From the NCBI GenBank assembly GCA_964399735.1, contig CAYNSO010000003.1, positions 56,483-120,482 on the forward strand: a DNA stretch of 64,000 nt. The letters are read 5' to 3'. Below, piece after piece: positions 43,311 to 52,077 of the stretch (its first letter is position 1; each line of letters begins with the position of its first letter). The notes under the pieces are model-generated. The model did no database searches, was not told the origin of the DNA, and saw nothing but the letters and a program-made list of their open reading frames with translations. A program made the position numbers and the translations under genes. The DNA is from Fontivivens sp964399735. GTDB lineage: Bacteria > Zhuqueibacterota > Zhuqueibacteria > Residuimicrobiales > Krinioviventaceae.

Positions 43311-43838
43311 ATGTCCGAATTGAAAATGCCTGATATCAATAATGTGCTGATTGCCGGAAATTTAACGAGCGATCCTATATTTCGAAAAACCAATAATGGA
43401 ACATCTGTAACAAATTTCTTTATTGCTTCAAATCGTAAATACCGGGATAATTCCGGTATATGGCGAGAGAACCTTTGTTATGTTGGTGTTGTTGCCTGGC
43501 ATAGATTGGCAGATACATGTAATGAAATTTTGAAAAAGGGCAGCGCCGTTTTGATTGATGGAGAATTACAAAGCAGAAACTGGCGGAATGAAGATGGTAC
43601 CAGCAGAAATGTAGTAGAAATTCGTGCACGGAGAATTCAATTCCTTGACAAAGCATTATCGGCAGAAGTTGAAGAAATGGCAATTAATGATAGTGAAGAA
43701 AAGACTAACATAACAAATGATGAACAACCGGGTATCCAGCAGCCAATTCCGGAAGAAAATATTCCCATTGCACCAATAAAAGAAATCAAGGTGGAACCAA
43801 CTGAATTTGATTTTGGTTATAAAAATTTGAATCTATAA
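43311..43838 (+). CDS. ssb: Single-stranded DNA-binding protein
   Basis: A 175-residue protein with an N-terminal OB fold (residues 8-110): NNVLIAGNLTSDPIFRKTNNG, FFIASNRKYRD and GSAVLIDGELQSRNWRNEDG. The long acidic linker ends DFGYKNLNL instead of the usual DDDxPF tip that recruits partner proteins. The family coats single-stranded DNA in replication and repair. Its place between rpsF and rpsR is the standard arrangement. It may be a specialised or divergent SSB, with a canonical copy elsewhere. Confidence 0.93.
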   Translation: MSELKMPDINNVLIAGNLTSDPIFRKTNNGTSVTNFFIASNRKYRDNSGIWRENLCYVGVVAWHRLADTCNEILKKGSAVLIDGELQSRNWRNEDGTSRNVVEIRARRIQFLDKALSAEVEEMAINDSEEKTNITNDEQPGIQQPIPEENIPIAPIKEIKVEPTEFDFGYKNLNL

Positions 43839-43859
43839 AGTATCATAAAAGGAGTTTCT

Positions 43860-44081
43860 ATGCTCAAAAAGAAAAGGATTTGCAGATTTTGTGAAGAAAA
43901 AATCTTGTATATCGATTATAAAGACGATAAAAAGCTGCAACGATTCACAACCGAACAAGGGAAAATTATCCCCCGCAGAACATCTGGCACATGTGCAAAA
44001 CATCAGCGTCAGTTGGTCAAAGCCCTTAATTTGGCCAGAGAAATCGCTCTGATACCATACGTTGCAGATTTGACTAAATAA
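43860..44081 (+). CDS. rpsR: 30S ribosomal protein S18
   Basis: A 73-residue bS18: KKRICRFCEEK, then FTTEQGKIIPRRTSGTCAKHQRQL and IALIPYVAD. The CRFC pair and a later Cys suggest the zinc-binding (C+) form. GGAG lies 5 bases before the ATG. It lies 21 bases after ssb. Confidence 0.96.
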   Translation: MLKKKRICRFCEEKILYIDYKDDKKLQRFTTEQGKIIPRRTSGTCAKHQRQLVKALNLAREIALIPYVADLTK

Positions 44082-44102
44082 ATAATGCACAGGAAAGGAA
44101 AT

Positions 44103-44546
44103 ATGAAAGTAATATTAAAAAAAGATATTGATACTTTGGGTAATGCTGGAGACATTGTTGAAGTGAAACAAGGTTATGCCAGAAATTTCCTGATTCCCTC
44201 CAACATGGCTATTGCCGCCTCACCTTCAAACCTGCGATCTTTTAATGAAGAAAAAAAGTTGTTTGAAAGACGCGAACTGAAAGGCAAAAAAGAGGCCGAA
44301 CTATTGGCTGCAAAACTGGATAAAGTATCCCTTACCGCTACTGTTCAGGTTGGTGAAGAAGATAAAGTGTTTGGCTCGGTAACAAACCAGAATATTGCTG
44401 ATATGCTAAAAGATCAGGGTTTTGACATCGACCGTAGAAAAATCCAGCTGGATGAACCTTTAAAAGCATTGGGAGTATACGATATTCCCGTAAAACTGCA
44501 CCATGAAGTTGAAGCCAAAGTAAAAGTGTGGGTGGTGAGAGACTAG
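44103..44546 (+). CDS. rplI: 50S ribosomal protein L9
   Basis: A 147-residue bL9. The N-terminal domain MKVILKKDIDTLGNAGDIVEVKQGYARNFLIP is joined by the long helix to the C-terminal domain (VGEEDKVFGSVTNQNIADML). ATG 44103 follows GGAAA and starts exactly at the family N-terminus; an upstream ATG at 44085 would add six residues without a good site. It ends the ribosomal cluster. Confidence 0.96.
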   Translation: MKVILKKDIDTLGNAGDIVEVKQGYARNFLIPSNMAIAASPSNLRSFNEEKKLFERRELKGKKEAELLAAKLDKVSLTATVQVGEEDKVFGSVTNQNIADMLKDQGFDIDRRKIQLDEPLKALGVYDIPVKLHHEVEAKVKVWVVRD

Positions 44547-44554
44547 TTTTTACC

Positions 44555-44594
44555 GGCAATCAATCCCGGAATGTTTTTTTGATTGATTGCCTTT
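44555..44594 (+). terminator. Rho-independent terminator after rplI
   Basis: Arms GGCAATCAATC and GATTGATTGCC pair over 11 bases around a 15-base loop, then TTT. It starts about 9 bases after the rplI stop. Confidence 0.7.
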
Positions 44595-44760
44595 CTGCCA
44601 GCAATTTGCATAAATTCTCATTGAAACAGGGGGAAGAGAACTCGTCAACAAACCGGCGCTTCCCTGATAATACTTGACTTTATCATTATTAGCAACAGTT
44701 TATTATTCCCGTAAAATTACGTGTAAAAAGAGTTGATTTTAATAATCCAAACGATTATTT

Positions 44761-44766
44761 TATAAT
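44761..44766 (+). promoter_or_regulatory. Candidate -10 element
   Basis: A perfect TATAAT about 58 bases before the zinc-ribbon gene. A TTGATT lies 22 bases upstream, too far for a standard -35. Confidence 0.3.
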
Positions 44767-44823
44767 AACTAAAACTTGTTTGCCACTTGTTAAAATTAAC
44801 TAATAACCAAGAGGGAAAAAAAA

Positions 44824-45015
44824 GTGGAAAGTACATTTCCGAAATGCCAAAAATGTAATAATGGAATACTGATTCCCTTGTCAGATTACGGCAGAGATGG
44901 CGCGACGATCATGTACAAAGCATGGGTTTGCACAAATCCATCCTGTGGATTTAACATCAGAATTGATAACGGTGAAATCAGTCTGGGTAAAGAAATTAAA
45001 GAATCCACAAAATAG
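44824..45015 (+). CDS. Small zinc-ribbon protein
   Basis: A 63-residue protein starting at GTG behind GAGGG. Two cysteine pairs, CQKC near residue 8 and CTNPSC near residue 36, with intervening beta-strand sequence, form a zinc ribbon. No catalytic domain is present. It precedes the YbbR gene by 36 bases in the same direction. The function is not recognised; a metal-binding, RNA or protein contact module is possible. Confidence 0.7.
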   Translation: MESTFPKCQKCNNGILIPLSDYGRDGATIMYKAWVCTNPSCGFNIRIDNGEISLGKEIKESTK

Positions 45016-45051
45016 CGCGTTGACGGATTTTCCTGTATCGTAATTGTTGGT

Positions 45052-46026
45052 TTGTCTATTTTGAAACTGATTAAAAAAAATATCCTGTTTAAACAGGAAT
45101 TAAGCTTTTGGAGGCGGCATAAAGTAAAAATTATTTCCACTCTTGTCGCCTTATTTGTCTGGTTTTTAATTGTATCAGGGGGTACTTTTGATTACAATGT
45201 GTCAATTCCAATTACCTGTACCAATACCGGGGATAGTTACATTGTTGTTAATAAATTACCAAAAAACGGCCGGGTTATTCTCCGGGGTCAGGGTATTCAT
45301 TTAATGGTTTTTTCTTTATTTAAAGAGGGACGCTTAAATATTGAACCGCAATGGGAAGCCGGACAATCATTTATTTACCCTTCTGAAAAAGATGTAATAT
45401 TGTATGGCAATGCGCTAAAGTTACAAATTGTAAAACTGACAGAACCGGATTCAATTGAATTACAGATCGAAAAACTGATTATACGCGAAGTTCCTGTAAT
45501 AAATCAGGTTAATATCGTTCCCACAATTGGTCATACAATCGTTGGCGATATTATTATTGAACCGGATATTGCACTGATTAAAGGGCCAAAATCTATTGTT
45601 GATACAGTGAATTCTATATATACAAAAAAAGCCAAAGTTGAAAACATAAAATATCCCCTGCAAAAACAAATCGGCCTGATAAAACCAGCTATCCCCAATC
45701 TTGAACTGTTAAACAAGAATACTATGATAACCGCGGATATTCAAAAATTGATGGAGAAAAAAATAACCAATATCCCGGTTACGATTATTAATCTTCCTCC
45801 CAATGTTTCCGCACTAATTATCCCATCACACATTTCCCTGGTAATACAAGGTGGTGCAAACCTGGTTTTTCCAGTAAACGAAAAAGATATTGAAGCATAT
45901 ATCGATTATGCCAGGCAGCGCCCGTCCACTCAGCAGGATTTTCCAGCTTATATAAAACCAATTGCCGGGATTCGTTATCGCGATATTGAACCAAAACGCT
46001 TCAAGGTCATTCTTGAAAGAGAATAA
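45052..46026 (+). CDS. YbbR-domain membrane-anchored protein (CdaR-like)
   Basis: A 324-residue protein. One N-terminal membrane segment (IISTLVALFVWFLIVSG, about 26-42) precedes three YbbR-like beta modules. Diagnostic pieces are FDYNVSIPITCTN, GRVILRGQG and IALIKGPKSIVDTVNSIYT. In Firmicutes CdaR regulates the di-adenylate cyclase CdaA, but no cdaA neighbour lies here. The start is uncertain: TTG 45052 or TTG 45061, neither with a clear ribosome site. It is followed by tsaD 13 bases later. Confidence 0.8.
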   Translation: MSILKLIKKNILFKQELSFWRRHKVKIISTLVALFVWFLIVSGGTFDYNVSIPITCTNTGDSYIVVNKLPKNGRVILRGQGIHLMVFSLFKEGRLNIEPQWEAGQSFIYPSEKDVILYGNALKLQIVKLTEPDSIELQIEKLIIREVPVINQVNIVPTIGHTIVGDIIIEPDIALIKGPKSIVDTVNSIYTKKAKVENIKYPLQKQIGLIKPAIPNLELLNKNTMITADIQKLMEKKITNIPVTIINLPPNVSALIIPSHISLVIQGGANLVFPVNEKDIEAYIDYARQRPSTQQDFPAYIKPIAGIRYRDIEPKRFKVILERE

Positions 46027-46039
46027 AGCTTGGAAAAAA

Positions 46040-47053
46040 ATGAACATATTAGGTATTGAAACATCCTGCGACGAAACAAGCGCAGCCGTGGTAAATGAAC
46101 GCTCAATCCTTGCGAATATTATTGCCACACAAAGCATTCATCAAAAATATGGCGGCGTAGTACCGGAATATGCTTCGCGTGCTCATATTGTCAAGCTGGC
46201 GCCAATTGTACAGGAAGCATTACAAACAGCCGGTGTAAACTATAAAGATTTGGATGGTCTGGCAGTTACTTATGGGCCGGGGCTGGCTGGCTCACTGCTG
46301 GCCGGGCTGTGCTTTTGCAAAGGACTGGCGCTCTCTTTAAATATTCCCTGGGTTGGAGTGAATCATATCGAAGGTCATATTGTTGCTGTTCATGCTAATG
46401 AACAAGAAATTGAATATCCGGCAATTTGTCTGGTGGCTTCCGGCGGGCATACTATTTTGATCCTTATCAAAGAACCCCTGCACTACCAGATACTGGGCAG
46501 AACAATAGATGATGCCGCTGGAGAGGCTTTTGATAAAATTGCAAAAATTCTGGGCCTTCCCTATCCGGGGGGGCCATCTATTGAAAAAGCAGCCGAAACA
46601 GGTAATGATAATGCAATCCGTTTTCCCCGCGCATTGATGGAAAACAATAATTATAATTTCAGTTTTAGTGGACTCAAAACCGCGGTTCTTTATCATGTGG
46701 AATCTTTACATAAATTGGGTAAAGAAATTCCTGTTGATGATATTTGCGCCAGTTTTCAAAAAGCGGTTATCGATGTGCTGGTACAAAAGAGTATGAATGC
46801 TGTAAAAGAATTCAAATGCAATTCACTGATTTTGGCAGGCGGGGTGGTACGCAACACACCACTACGGGAAAATTTCAGGGAACTTGCCAGGCAAGCTCAA
46901 GTTAACTTTTATGCACCGGCGCCGGAGCTCTGTACAGATAACGCGGCAATGATTGCCCGGGCTGGTTACATGCGCATGATGAAAAACCAGCATTCTGATT
47001 TTTCGCTCGATGTTGTACCCAATTTATCATTTACCGACAGCGTCAATCAGTGA
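46040..47053 (+). CDS. tsaD: tRNA threonylcarbamoyladenosine synthase subunit TsaD
   Basis: A 337-residue ASKHA-fold enzyme. NILGIETSCDETSAAVV, the metal-binding NHIEGH, SGGHTILI and FSGLKTAVL are canonical. With TsaB and TsaE it places the t6A modification on ANN-reading tRNAs. ATG 46040 is chosen because it starts at the family N-terminus and just clears the YbbR stop; the longer frame from 45962 overlaps it by 65 bases. Confidence 0.96.
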   Translation: MNILGIETSCDETSAAVVNERSILANIIATQSIHQKYGGVVPEYASRAHIVKLAPIVQEALQTAGVNYKDLDGLAVTYGPGLAGSLLAGLCFCKGLALSLNIPWVGVNHIEGHIVAVHANEQEIEYPAICLVASGGHTILILIKEPLHYQILGRTIDDAAGEAFDKIAKILGLPYPGGPSIEKAAETGNDNAIRFPRALMENNNYNFSFSGLKTAVLYHVESLHKLGKEIPVDDICASFQKAVIDVLVQKSMNAVKEFKCNSLILAGGVVRNTPLRENFRELARQAQVNFYAPAPELCTDNAAMIARAGYMRMMKNQHSDFSLDVVPNLSFTDSVNQ

Positions 47054-47171
47054 CAATCATGAAATATGTAAATTCAGGTTTTTATCCTGGTGTAAAAATA
47101 TTTATCCGGTAAAACAAGAAATTTTCTATTAAACAATAATCGCTATAACTCCTGGCAGGAACCAGACCAGT

Positions 47172-49340
47172 ATGTTATTTTTAACCATATCACAGTTCCA
47201 TATTGCTGCAAAAAGTGTTTTGCTTTTATTTGCATTTATTATTGCAGGTATTTTTTTTACCCTTTATATTTATCGTTTTACCATCCCCCCTGTTTCATTA
47301 TTTTTGAAAAGAATAATGTCCGGTTTACGTATAATTGCTCTGCTCCTGCTGCTTTTTGTAATATTTGAACTATCAGTAAACCTGATAAAAACCCGCAAAG
47401 ACAAACCCCAGGTTGCAATAGCAATTGATACTTCGGCCAGTATGGCGGTAAAAGACGAAACCGGCATTCGTGCCGAAATCATTAAAGAGGTTTTACAAAA
47501 CCCTGCATTTGCATACCTGCAGAACAATTTTATTATGAATTATTACACTTTTTCCAATACAACTCTAACTCATAAACAAGCGGATTCTTTGTTCTTTTCC
47601 GGTGATGCAACCAATATTATTCAATGTTTGCAATTTATAAAAAAAGAATTTACAGAAAAAAATCTTGCTGCAATCATTATGCTTTCCGATGGAAATTATA
47701 ACCGGGGTGGCAACCCGGTGCGAATAGCGGAGCAACTGGGTACGCCGGTTTTTACAGTTGGCCTGGGTTCCGCGGAACCGGTAAAAGATTTAGCCATTAT
47801 CGAAGTTGAAAACAATTCGTTTTGTTATCTCGATGAATCCACACCGGTAAATGTCACAATCCGTAACCGCGGTTACGGGGAAATCGGCCTGCCAATATCT
47901 CTGACTGTTAATGATGAACTGATTGAAACTCAAATGCACACCCTGCCGGCTTTATCCGAACTTGAAGCTACCTTTAACGTAACACCAAAAATAACCGGAA
48001 TCAATAAACTGGTTATCAGTATACCGGTGCAAAAAAATGAATTAATCGAACAAAATAACAGCCGCACAATATATATTGATGTTTTAAAATCCAGACTTTA
48101 TATTCAGATTTATGCAGGTAGTCTGTCGCCTGATATTTCATTCCTGAAAAACAGTATTCTGTCGTCAAAACGATACTCTGTCGGTCTTTTAGTTGAAAAA
48201 CCGGGCGGCGGTTTTTACAATTATGATAATGACACACAAGATACAGATATAATAATATTTATAGATTTTCCTACAGCTGTTACAGACCAGGCGACTTTGA
48301 CCCGGCTACTAGACGCTATGGAGACAAATGCGACTCCACTCTGGGTGATTACCGGAAAAAACATCAACCTGAAAAAATTATCCGCATTTGAAAACTGGCT
48401 ACCCTTTAAATGTAACGCCAATTACATAAATGAAACTCAAATTTATGCAGAACCCGGAGAAATTGGAAAAAACCATCCCATTCTTCAGCCGGCAATGCAA
48501 ACATCAACCTGGATCTCAGCCTGGTTAAAATTGCCGCCAATATATACAATTCATCAGTTCCAACAATTCTGGCCTGAAACACAAACCCTGGTTAATGCAA
48601 GAACAACGTCAAGCCAACAGAACGCAAAAACCCCTGGTTCGCTTGTCGTCATTAGAACCAGGCAAATGCATAAATCTGCTGCAATTTTAGGGTATGGTTT
48701 ATGGCGTTGGGAATTATTAATGAGGGGGGTCGGTGACGATAGCGATATTTATAATAATTTTATTAATAACATGTTACAATGGCTTGAAACAAAAAAAGAA
48801 ACAAGCGCCTGGCAAATTAAAACCGATAAACAACATTATAATTTCGGGGAACCAATTAAAGTAACCGTAAATATAACAAAGCAGGCATTGGCAATGGTAA
48901 ATGAACCGGAATTAACCCTGTTACTCAACCATAAACAGGGTCAGGAATCTGTTACCGTATCCCGATCCGGTGATGACAGCTATTCAAATGTTTTATACCT
49001 GGATAAAGCCGGCGATTACCAACTGACGCTTGATAGCGCCACAATGTCACATATTACCAATAAACCCGATGAAGCAGTGTTTAGCATTGGTGAATATAGT
49101 GTTGAACTGAATAATACGCAATTACAAAAACCGACATTACAGGACCTGGCGCTCAATAGCGGTGGCAGATACGTTGAGCCGGACTCGGTAGCTTTACTGC
49201 AAAAAGTGATTCATGGCGCTACCAGAACCAGCGCCCAGGCCTGGAATAAGGAATTATGGAATGAAAAATATATTCTTTTTTTAATCATCTTTTTATTAGC
49301 TCTGGAATGGTTTTTGCGTAAGAAAAAGGGAATGCTTTAA
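47172..49340 (+). CDS. Large VWA-domain membrane protein (BatA-like architecture)
   Basis: A 722-residue protein. Two N-terminal membrane segments (about 15-35 and 51-70) precede a von Willebrand A domain with MIDAS motif DTSAS at 86-90 and IIMLSDGNYNRGG. A long periplasmic region with beta-sandwich modules and a glutamine-amidotransferase-like stretch follows, and a C-terminal membrane segment (ILFLIIFLLALEWFL) ends in a basic tail. VWA proteins mediate metal-dependent adhesion or assembly. It opens the envelope-machine cluster, 177 bases before the next gene. The family has no firm function. Confidence 0.8.
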   Translation: MLFLTISQFHIAAKSVLLLFAFIIAGIFFTLYIYRFTIPPVSLFLKRIMSGLRIIALLLLLFVIFELSVNLIKTRKDKPQVAIAIDTSASMAVKDETGIRAEIIKEVLQNPAFAYLQNNFIMNYYTFSNTTLTHKQADSLFFSGDATNIIQCLQFIKKEFTEKNLAAIIMLSDGNYNRGGNPVRIAEQLGTPVFTVGLGSAEPVKDLAIIEVENNSFCYLDESTPVNVTIRNRGYGEIGLPISLTVNDELIETQMHTLPALSELEATFNVTPKITGINKLVISIPVQKNELIEQNNSRTIYIDVLKSRLYIQIYAGSLSPDISFLKNSILSSKRYSVGLLVEKPGGGFYNYDNDTQDTDIIIFIDFPTAVTDQATLTRLLDAMETNATPLWVITGKNINLKKLSAFENWLPFKCNANYINETQIYAEPGEIGKNHPILQPAMQTSTWISAWLKLPPIYTIHQFQQFWPETQTLVNARTTSSQQNAKTPGSLVVIRTRQMHKSAAILGYGLWRWELLMRGVGDDSDIYNNFINNMLQWLETKKETSAWQIKTDKQHYNFGEPIKVTVNITKQALAMVNEPELTLLLNHKQGQESVTVSRSGDDSYSNVLYLDKAGDYQLTLDSATMSHITNKPDEAVFSIGEYSVELNNTQLQKPTLQDLALNSGGRYVEPDSVALLQKVIHGATRTSAQAWNKELWNEKYILFLIIFLLALEWFLRKKKGML

Positions 49341-49452
49341 CTCATCAATCTCTAGTAATATCAACGCCAGAGCTAATCCGGGTTCTGGCAAAATAAATGT
49401 TGCAATTTTGCTTCACTTGTCATAAATTTAAGACTAATATGTAAAGTGTGCA

Positions 49453-49482
49453 TTGACGTTTTTGCAATTGAGTATTTCTAAT
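49453..49482 (+). promoter_or_regulatory. Candidate sigma-70-like promoter for the envelope-machine operon
   Basis: TTGACG at 49453-49458 and TCTAAT (5 of 6 to TATAAT) at 49477-49482, spacing 18. It lies 35 bases before the TTG start. Confidence 0.5.
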
Positions 49483-49517
49483 TTGAATTCCGGTTATATA
49501 AAATGAAAGGATATACT

Positions 49518-50540
49518 TTGAAAAAGACAACGTTATTGTTGATAGTAATGTATGTTATTATCCCCTTGCGTTCCTTTTCCCAGGTATCATATTACGGTGG
49601 TAAAGGGCTATTGAGAATAATTGAAGCAGAGACAATTCATCCCGGAATTCTGGCTGTCAATGCTGTATATAACGGCTATGCCGCAGGAGACAACTATAAT
49701 TTCAGTGAAGACCATTCCTTATATCTGGGGGCGACGGTTGGTATATCGGAACATTTTGAAATATTTTCACAATTAACGCCCTACCAGGATGATCAAAAAC
49801 ACACCTGGGGGCCAATTGGCGATTCCAAATTGTGTGTTAAATATCACATTCCCAATAACAGCACAATGGTAAAATTTGGAATTGTTGGTTATCTGAGTTT
49901 TCCAACTGCGGTAAACCACAATGTACCATTTGAATCGTACAGCAACGATGCAATGGGCTGGGCATTAATGAGTTTAACATCGTTCGATTTGAAAAATGTC
50001 TCCTCCACCCTGCCCCTGAAATTGACTCTGAATTTGGGATATCGGGATCATAATTGGGGCGATCAATTCTTTTCTGCTCGCAAGGATCAGTTAATAGGCG
50101 GGTTGGGATTTAAATTTCCAGTTCGTTCCAATCTGCTTTATTCTGAAATAACCGGTGAATATTTTATCAATAATACCGAAAATGTTACCCCCAGTCAAAA
50201 TTTTATTCGCTTTACCCAGGGTTATCGTTTTGTTGGCCCCTGGCATCTTATTTGTGACCTTGCCGCAGATATTGAACTGGGTGGTTACAGACCAGATAAA
50301 AAAGATCTATACAAAGATTCCTACATTAAAGATTATGCCGACTGGAAAATTATATTCGGAGTTTCTTATCGTACCACACTGTTTGCAGGTAAAACCAAAG
50401 CAGAAAAACTTGAAGAAGAAAAAGCTCGTTTGGAACAACAGGAACTCAATAAAATTCAGGACAAACGAGAAAAAGTAATAAAAGATTTGGAAGAATTAAG
50501 AAAGCAACTGGAACAGGAAAAAAAGCCAACTACGGATTAA
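49518..50540 (+). CDS. Predicted outer-membrane beta-barrel with C-terminal coiled coil
   Basis: About 340 residues. A signal peptide (KKTTLLLIVMYVIIPLRSFSQ) is followed by many amphipathic strands (HSLYLGATVGISEHFEIFSQL, LIGGLGFKFPVRSNLLYSEITGEYF, PWHLICDLAADIELGGY), suggesting a barrel of ten or more strands. The last 50 residues are a highly charged coiled coil (KLEEEKARLEQQELNK), unusual for a barrel and probably facing the periplasm. TTG 49518 has AAAGGA 6 bases upstream; ATG 49503 lacks a site. Its position resembles the outer-membrane component of a motor-driven machine. Confidence 0.68.
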   Translation: MKKTTLLLIVMYVIIPLRSFSQVSYYGGKGLLRIIEAETIHPGILAVNAVYNGYAAGDNYNFSEDHSLYLGATVGISEHFEIFSQLTPYQDDQKHTWGPIGDSKLCVKYHIPNNSTMVKFGIVGYLSFPTAVNHNVPFESYSNDAMGWALMSLTSFDLKNVSSTLPLKLTLNLGYRDHNWGDQFFSARKDQLIGGLGFKFPVRSNLLYSEITGEYFINNTENVTPSQNFIRFTQGYRFVGPWHLICDLAADIELGGYRPDKKDLYKDSYIKDYADWKIIFGVSYRTTLFAGKTKAEKLEEEKARLEQQELNKIQDKREKVIKDLEELRKQLEQEKKPTTD

Positions 50541-50667
50541 ATTTTTTACGTAAACCCTATGTTTTGTTGTATAATTTAATAATAAAAAGAGTGAAATATG
50601 TGGTGTTTTTTCAGCAGCGCCGGGAAAATACCGATTGATAATTATTATAAAGCTGTACAGACCAAGA

Positions 50668-52077
50668 ATGAATTTTTTGATGCAAAATCTTGCAATACCT
50701 GAAAAAAAGCAATTTAACATCAGGGCGATTTTTATCGTCCTCTTGTTTTTTATATTACAATCATATTCTTTAGCTATACCCCCGGTTGACTCACCGACTA
50801 AACAGCTAAGCCCACGGCAGTATGATGAACTTGAAAAAGCCTCGGCAAAACTACATTCAGAAGCTCAGCAATTGTTTGATAATGGTAATTACTGGGAAAG
50901 CGCCCGCAATCTGATCATTTTACTCGATTTTAATAATAGCTATTCAAAAATTGATGAAGTGATTTTTACTCTGGGCGACTGTTTGTATGAAATTGGTCTT
51001 AATGAGGGCTCCAAGAAAATATTCAAATACCTGGTAAAAAAATTCATATCCAGCGATCAACTTCCCCGCGCTTTGCTCGGGCTGCAACGGATAGAATATG
51101 ATAGTGAAAACCTGATAAAATGTATTGATTTTTATAAAGTGATCTCCAGAGGCAGTCCTCCCCAGGAGATTCTGGATTGTTCACGTTATTATGCAGGTCT
51201 CAGTTTTTATAAACTGAATGATTACACAAATGCAATTGATATTTTATCACAAATTAATCGCTCGAATCCATATTATGCCTTTGGGCAGTACACATGCGGC
51301 TTGTCGTACCTGCGTTTGAAAAAAGTTCGCAAAGCCGTCGATACCATGAACGGGATATTGCGTATTGCTATTGTTAATGATGAAATGCGCAGCATTGTGG
51401 ACGAGACTCACTTGACTTTGGGTTATATTTATTACGAACTCGGCTATTATGAACATTCCTGGCAGCAATTTAATTCTGTTTCGTCAAATCATACCAATTA
51501 TCGCGATGCCTTGTTATCCGCCGGGTGGGCTGCAACCAAACTGCAAGATTATGAGCGGGCTATCAATCCATTAACACAATTGGTTAGTTTTAAAGAAGAA
51601 GATGAAAAAACCCAGGAAGGGTTCTTTTTACTTGGTCAATGTTATTTAAAATTAGGGCTGTATGACGATGCCCTTAAAATATACGAGTTTCTGGTTAACA
51701 TACTACCCAAAAGAGAACTGGTGCCCGTCATAATTCAGCAAGTTGGTGGTGGTATTGCCCAGGAAGAGAAAAAAATTGAAAAAATAAAAATGGATTTACT
51801 GGTTCTGGAAACAAAATTATTAAACCTGATTCAGCTAAACCCCGATATGGACACCCCGGCATACCTGCAGAAAGAAAAATCAGAGATTACGACAACACGG
51901 AACAATTTGTTAACTCAAATTCAATCAGAACGTAAATCGTTCGAACAGTTCTCCGGTCAAATTAAAGAGATGAAAGAAAAAATTCAAATCAGAAAAGAAC
52001 GGCAGGACTGGAGAGCTTTTGCTGAATATGGTAAATCACGAGCTATGTTTTTAAAAAGAACTGAAACACAAAATTAA
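50668..52077 (+). CDS. Exported TPR-repeat protein
   Basis: About 469 residues. A signal-like segment (IRAIFIVLLFFILQSYSLA) is followed by helical pairs matching TPR repeats: EAQQLFDNGNYWESARNL, GLSYLRLKKVRKAVDTM, GYIYYELGYYEHSWQQF and GQCYLKLGLYDDALKIYEF. A coiled coil occupies about 370-450. It may scaffold the periplasm. The open frame reaches TTG 50635; ATG 50668 or ATG 50680 are likelier starts but sites are weak. The stop overlaps the next ATG by one base, so translation is coupled. Confidence 0.8.
   Translation: MNFLMQNLAIPEKKQFNIRAIFIVLLFFILQSYSLAIPPVDSPTKQLSPRQYDELEKASAKLHSEAQQLFDNGNYWESARNLIILLDFNNSYSKIDEVIFTLGDCLYEIGLNEGSKKIFKYLVKKFISSDQLPRALLGLQRIEYDSENLIKCIDFYKVISRGSPPQEILDCSRYYAGLSFYKLNDYTNAIDILSQINRSNPYYAFGQYTCGLSYLRLKKVRKAVDTMNGILRIAIVNDEMRSIVDETHLTLGYIYYELGYYEHSWQQFNSVSSNHTNYRDALLSAGWAATKLQDYERAINPLTQLVSFKEEDEKTQEGFFLLGQCYLKLGLYDDALKIYEFLVNILPKRELVPVIIQQVGGGIAQEEKKIEKIKMDLLVLETKLLNLIQLNPDMDTPAYLQKEKSEITTTRNNLLTQIQSERKSFEQFSGQIKEMKEKIQIRKERQDWRAFAEYGKSRAMFLKRTETQN

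Noticed and set aside
49401..49420. TGGCA followed by TTGC as a possible third sigma-54 site
   Set aside because: The spacing is GG-N13-GC, three bases too long.
50601..50616. GG-N10-GC pattern TGGTGTTTTTTCAGC
   Set aside because: Spacing is right but the -24 reads TGGTG and the -12 reads CAGC, poor matches, so it was not called.
50598..50702. 34-codon plus-strand frame starting MWCFFSSAGK
   Set aside because: It overlaps the start of the TPR gene in another frame, has only a weak upstream GAG, and no recognisable feature.
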